Assembly (NCBI GenBank): GCA_038213375.1 | Contig: JBBQTB010000008.1 | Span: 62,001-126,000, forward strand | Direction: 5' to 3' | Length of the DNA stretch: 64,000 bases | From: JAAUTT01 sp038213375 | GTDB lineage: Bacteria; Bacteroidota; Bacteroidia; Bacteroidales; JAAUTT01 | Shown here: positions 61,412 to 64,000 of the stretch, one piece after another | Position numbering within the stretch: the first letter of the stretch is position 1 | How the letters are laid out: each line of letters begins with the position of its first letter | The notes under the pieces: generated by a model | The model's input: the letters and a program-made list of their open reading frames with translations, nothing else | Database searches by the model: none | What the model was told of the DNA's origin: nothing | Program-made: the position numbers and the translations under genes

Positions 61412-63874
61412 CTACACCAATTGTATCTTAAGCGAATTAAATTCTTCTTTTAATTCTTCGCAAGCTTGATAGCAAACGTTTTCAAGCTTTAAAACCAATT
61501 CTTGTATTTGTTCAAGATGTTGCCGTGTGCGTGCATATTCCTGAACTTTTTTAGCCATATCTTCATAATCCTTGTGCAGTCCCACGATCGAAAATGAGGG
61601 GATCATTTTATGCACTGCCGAGGACAATAAATCCCAATCTTTATCGTGCAAACTTTTTTTCATTGTTAAAACCAGAGGTGGGGTTTGATCCAAATAAAGG
61701 GTAATTATCTCCATCATTAATGCCGGATTAGATTTTGTGCAATTGTTTAAATAAGTTAAATTAACACGTTTTGATTTGCCTGCCGGCGCAGCGGACAACA
61801 TCTCTTTTTCCGCATTATTAGTTGTATCTTTTACTAGCAAAGGTTTTTTTAGCAATTCAATTATTTTACTATATAAAATTTTTTCGTCAACAGGTTTTGA
61901 GATATAATCATTCATGCCAACAGCTTTGCATTTTGCTAAATCAACTGTGGTAACGTCGGCTGTTAAAGCGATGATGGGGATTTTAGATTTCATTGTATTA
62001 CGAATGTATTCTGTAGCTTCAAAACCATTCATTTCGGGCATCTGTAAGTCCATCAAAATAATATCATACTGATTATTTTGTAGCTTTTCGATAGCAATTT
62101 TTCCATTGTCGGCGATTTCACGTTCAAACCCAAAATCGTCCAACAGTGTTTTCATCAATAATTGATTGAGTGGAATGTCTTCGGCAACCAAAACTTTGAT
62201 ATTTTTAATATCCGTGATCAAGTTCTCAATTTCTGTTTCTAATACTGCTTCGTCGTTTGTTTTTGGGAAACTTAAAATGATACTAAAAGTGGATCCCTCG
62301 TCTAATTTGCTTTTTACTCTAATGCTTCCACCTTGCTGTTCTACTAATTGTTTAACTATGGCAAGGCCTAATCCTGTTCCTCCAAACAATCTCGAGGTAT
62401 CACTAGTTGCCTGCTGAAAGTTGTCAAAAATCTTTCCTATTTTAGTTTCGTCTATCCCAATTCCGGTATCGGTAACGGCAAATTCAATAGACACTTTCTC
62501 TTCATCTTCGCTTATTAAATGAACGCTTACTGTAATTTTTCCTTTAGAAGTAAACTTTACGGCATTACTCACTAAATTCAAAATAATTTGATGCAGTCGA
62601 ACTGGATCTCCAATCAAAACCTCCGGAATTTCACAGTCATATTCTTTAACCAATTCTAAATTTTTTTCCTGGATTTTCGTCTCAAACAAATGGAGCATCG
62701 CAGATATGGATAAGGCCATTTTGAAAGGTGTTTTCTCAAATGTCATTTTCCCTGCATCTACTTTTGCCAAATCGAGGATGTCGTTAATGAGCACGATTAA
62801 AGTATTGCCACTCATTTTTATAGCGGTTAAATATTCTTTTTGTTTAATCGATAAATCTGTTTTCAACACCACTTTTGTAAATCCGATAATCGCATTCATA
62901 GGTGTGCGAATTTCATGACTCATGTTCGACAAAAATTGCTGTTTTGCTTTCATTGCATTCTCTGCTATGAATGTAGCACTTTCGGCTTTACTTTTTGCTT
63001 CTTCGGCAATTAAAGTGGCCAACTCGGCAAATACTTTTGCCTCAGTCAATTCTGTTGCAATTCTTTTTTGGGCAGTAACATCTCTGGCCACAATCACTAC
63101 GCCCAACACATTTCTTTTGCCATCTTTATATACCGATCCGTTGAATAATACATCGGTCAACTTGCCTTCTATATGGCGAATGGTAAGTGGTAAATCGGAA
63201 ACAGATCCTTTTGCGAACACTTCCTGGTATACTTTCTGTGCCATTTCGGGTTCGGTGAAATAATCAAAGAAATCAGCTCCAATTAATTTCTCGCGTGATA
63301 CTCCGGTTACTTTTATCGACGCATTATTAATATCAGTGATTTTTCCTTCAGGGCTAATGGCAAATAATGGGTCGTGGCTTGCTTCAATTAGACTAAGAGA
63401 ATATTTGGTAAGTGATTTTTGGGCAGTAAGATCATTATTAAGAGCTTTCAGTTTTTCCTTTTGAACTAATAATTCATGGTTTTTCTTATACAGATCTACA
63501 AAAACAGCCACTTTTGCTTTCAATATTTCCGGAGAAAGTGGTTTAATCATATAGTCGACTCCACCTGCCTGATATCCTTTGAAAATATTTACAGAAGTGT
63601 CCATACTTGCAGTTAAAAAAATAATCGGAACATGTTTGAGTTTTTCAATTTGGCGAATTAATTCTACTGTTTCAAATCCATCCATTACAGGCATTTGCAC
63701 ATCCATTAATATCATGGCAAAACCTTGTTCGCGGCGAAGAATTTTTAATGCTTCCATGCCTGAACTTGCTTTCACACATAAATAATTTTCATTGGAAAGA
63801 ATTACTTCTAAGGCAAACAAATTTTCTGCCCGATCGTCTACCATTAAAATTTTGACAAGACCATTCACGTCCAT
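61412..63874 (-). CDS. cytosolic hybrid histidine kinase with two receiver domains and an HPt domain
   Basis: A multidomain phosphorelay protein of 820 residues with no membrane helix. A receiver domain opens it (VKILMVDDRAENLFALEVIL, phospho-acceptor in MDVQMPVMDGFE). A PAS domain (about 165-280), a HisKA dimerisation helix with FLSNMSHEIRTPMNAIIGF, and a HATPase_c domain with SNAVKFTSKGKI and FGGTGLGLAIVKQ follow. A second receiver (IIMLMDLQMPEMNGFEATEY-type segment, near 610) and a C-terminal HPt with AVHKMIPSFSIVGL complete the relay. The ATG at 63874 is used; a TTG two codons upstream is possible. The signal is unknown. The next gene on this strand is also a receiver protein. Confidence 0.92.
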   Translation of the reverse strand: MDVNGLVKILMVDDRAENLFALEVILSNENYLCVKASSGMEALKILRREQGFAMILMDVQMPVMDGFETVELIRQIEKLKHVPIIFLTASMDTSVNIFKGYQAGGVDYMIKPLSPEILKAKVAVFVDLYKKNHELLVQKEKLKALNNDLTAQKSLTKYSLSLIEASHDPLFAISPEGKITDINNASIKVTGVSREKLIGADFFDYFTEPEMAQKVYQEVFAKGSVSDLPLTIRHIEGKLTDVLFNGSVYKDGKRNVLGVVIVARDVTAQKRIATELTEAKVFAELATLIAEEAKSKAESATFIAENAMKAKQQFLSNMSHEIRTPMNAIIGFTKVVLKTDLSIKQKEYLTAIKMSGNTLIVLINDILDLAKVDAGKMTFEKTPFKMALSISAMLHLFETKIQEKNLELVKEYDCEIPEVLIGDPVRLHQIILNLVSNAVKFTSKGKITVSVHLISEDEEKVSIEFAVTDTGIGIDETKIGKIFDNFQQATSDTSRLFGGTGLGLAIVKQLVEQQGGSIRVKSKLDEGSTFSIILSFPKTNDEAVLETEIENLITDIKNIKVLVAEDIPLNQLLMKTLLDDFGFEREIADNGKIAIEKLQNNQYDIILMDLQMPEMNGFEATEYIRNTMKSKIPIIALTADVTTVDLAKCKAVGMNDYISKPVDEKILYSKIIELLKKPLLVKDTTNNAEKEMLSAAPAGKSKRVNLTYLNNCTKSNPALMMEIITLYLDQTPPLVLTMKKSLHDKDWDLLSSAVHKMIPSFSIVGLHKDYEDMAKKVQEYARTRQHLEQIQELVLKLENVCYQACEELKEEFNSLKIQLV

Positions 63875-63899
63875 TTTCAATATAAATTATAGTTGTTGT

Positions 63900-64000
63900 T
63901 TAATTACTTAACCATACACGCATCAATGATAGCAATCGATCAACATCAATAGGCTTAGTAATGTAATCATTGGCCCCCGCATCGATGCATTTTTGTTTAT
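63900..64000 (-). CDS. receiver-domain protein, C-terminal end only
   Basis: The minus strand carries the last part of a response-regulator receiver domain that continues beyond the window: CIDAGANDYITKPIDVDRLL, then SLMRVWLSN and a TAA at 63900-63902. The DYITKP segment holds the conserved lysine of the phospho-acceptor pocket. The gene ends 26 bases before the sensor kinase start, so the two signalling proteins are probably in one operon. The rest is outside the window, so any output or kinase domain cannot be judged. Confidence 0.75.
   Translation of the reverse strand, partial: KQKCIDAGANDYITKPIDVDRLLSLMRVWLSN

Overview
The window is a piece of an AT-rich chromosome from a member of the Bacteroidota, probably Bacteroidales or Marinilabiliales-like. 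The evidence is the rpoA-rplQ end of the alpha operon with a Lys/Ala-rich L17 tail, Bacteroidota-type -7 promoter elements (TAnnTTTG) ahead of several genes, near absence of Shine-Dalgarno sequences, and family content (DUF5916, DUF5686, a two-component propeller protein, GH2, GH125, NrfHA). Genus cannot be assigned from the sequence alone.

Layout. 1-4.4 kb: housekeeping genes rpoA, rplQ, eno and a citrate synthase of the eukaryotic (mitochondrial-like) type. 4.6-7.9 kb: a large propeller/Y_Y_Y sensor ending in a SpoIIE-type phosphatase. 8-16 kb, minus strand: a sugar-acid operon (IdnO-like dehydrogenase, sugar porter, DoxX/TIM-barrel fusion), a DUF5916 outer-membrane protein, a small secreted protein and a carbohydrate-esterase-like hydrolase. 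16-20.4 kb: RlmF, an Rpn-type nuclease, a small secreted protein and MiaB. 20.5-31.4 kb: a large GH2 beta-galactosidase with an inserted LamG domain, an MBL-fold hydrolase with an in-frame stop near its N terminus, a GNAT acetyltransferase, the PPDK regulatory protein, aspartokinase, a GldE/CorC-like CBS protein and a PpiD/SurA-type foldase. 31.4-36.7 kb: a small barrel protein, a MATE exporter preceded by a leader-peptide attenuator, and a DUF5686 protein.

36.9-42.2 kb is an eroding restriction-modification island: hsdM (with an unusual NPSF catalytic motif), rhuM, a truncated hsdS, a frameshifted GxxExxY gene and a multiply broken D12-class adenine methylase. No hsdR is present. 42.3-46.7 kb is a minus-strand nitrite-ammonification and nitrosative-stress cluster: an Rrf2 regulator with three candidate Fe-S cysteines, a ferredoxin-domain protein, a cupin, a YgbA-like protein, NrfH and NrfA.

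46.8-50.9 kb holds a gamma-glutamylcyclotransferase-like protein, a PHP phosphoesterase, a GH125 mannosidase and a GH5-like lipoprotein. 51.2-59.8 kb is a sugar-nucleotide/trehalose cluster: a GalU-like nucleotidyltransferase, a 1111-residue protein joining a FKP-like GHMP kinase to a UDP-sugar pyrophosphorylase, a GH15 enzyme and a fused trehalose-6-phosphate synthase/phosphatase. The window closes with metY and two minus-strand signalling genes, the second cut by the window end.

The most rewarding items are the attenuator before the MATE gene, the kinase/pyrophosphorylase fusion beside trehalose synthesis, the nitrosative-stress cluster, the MBL nonsense codon and the decaying RM island. 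I saw no CRISPR array, tRNA, rRNA or intact transposase.
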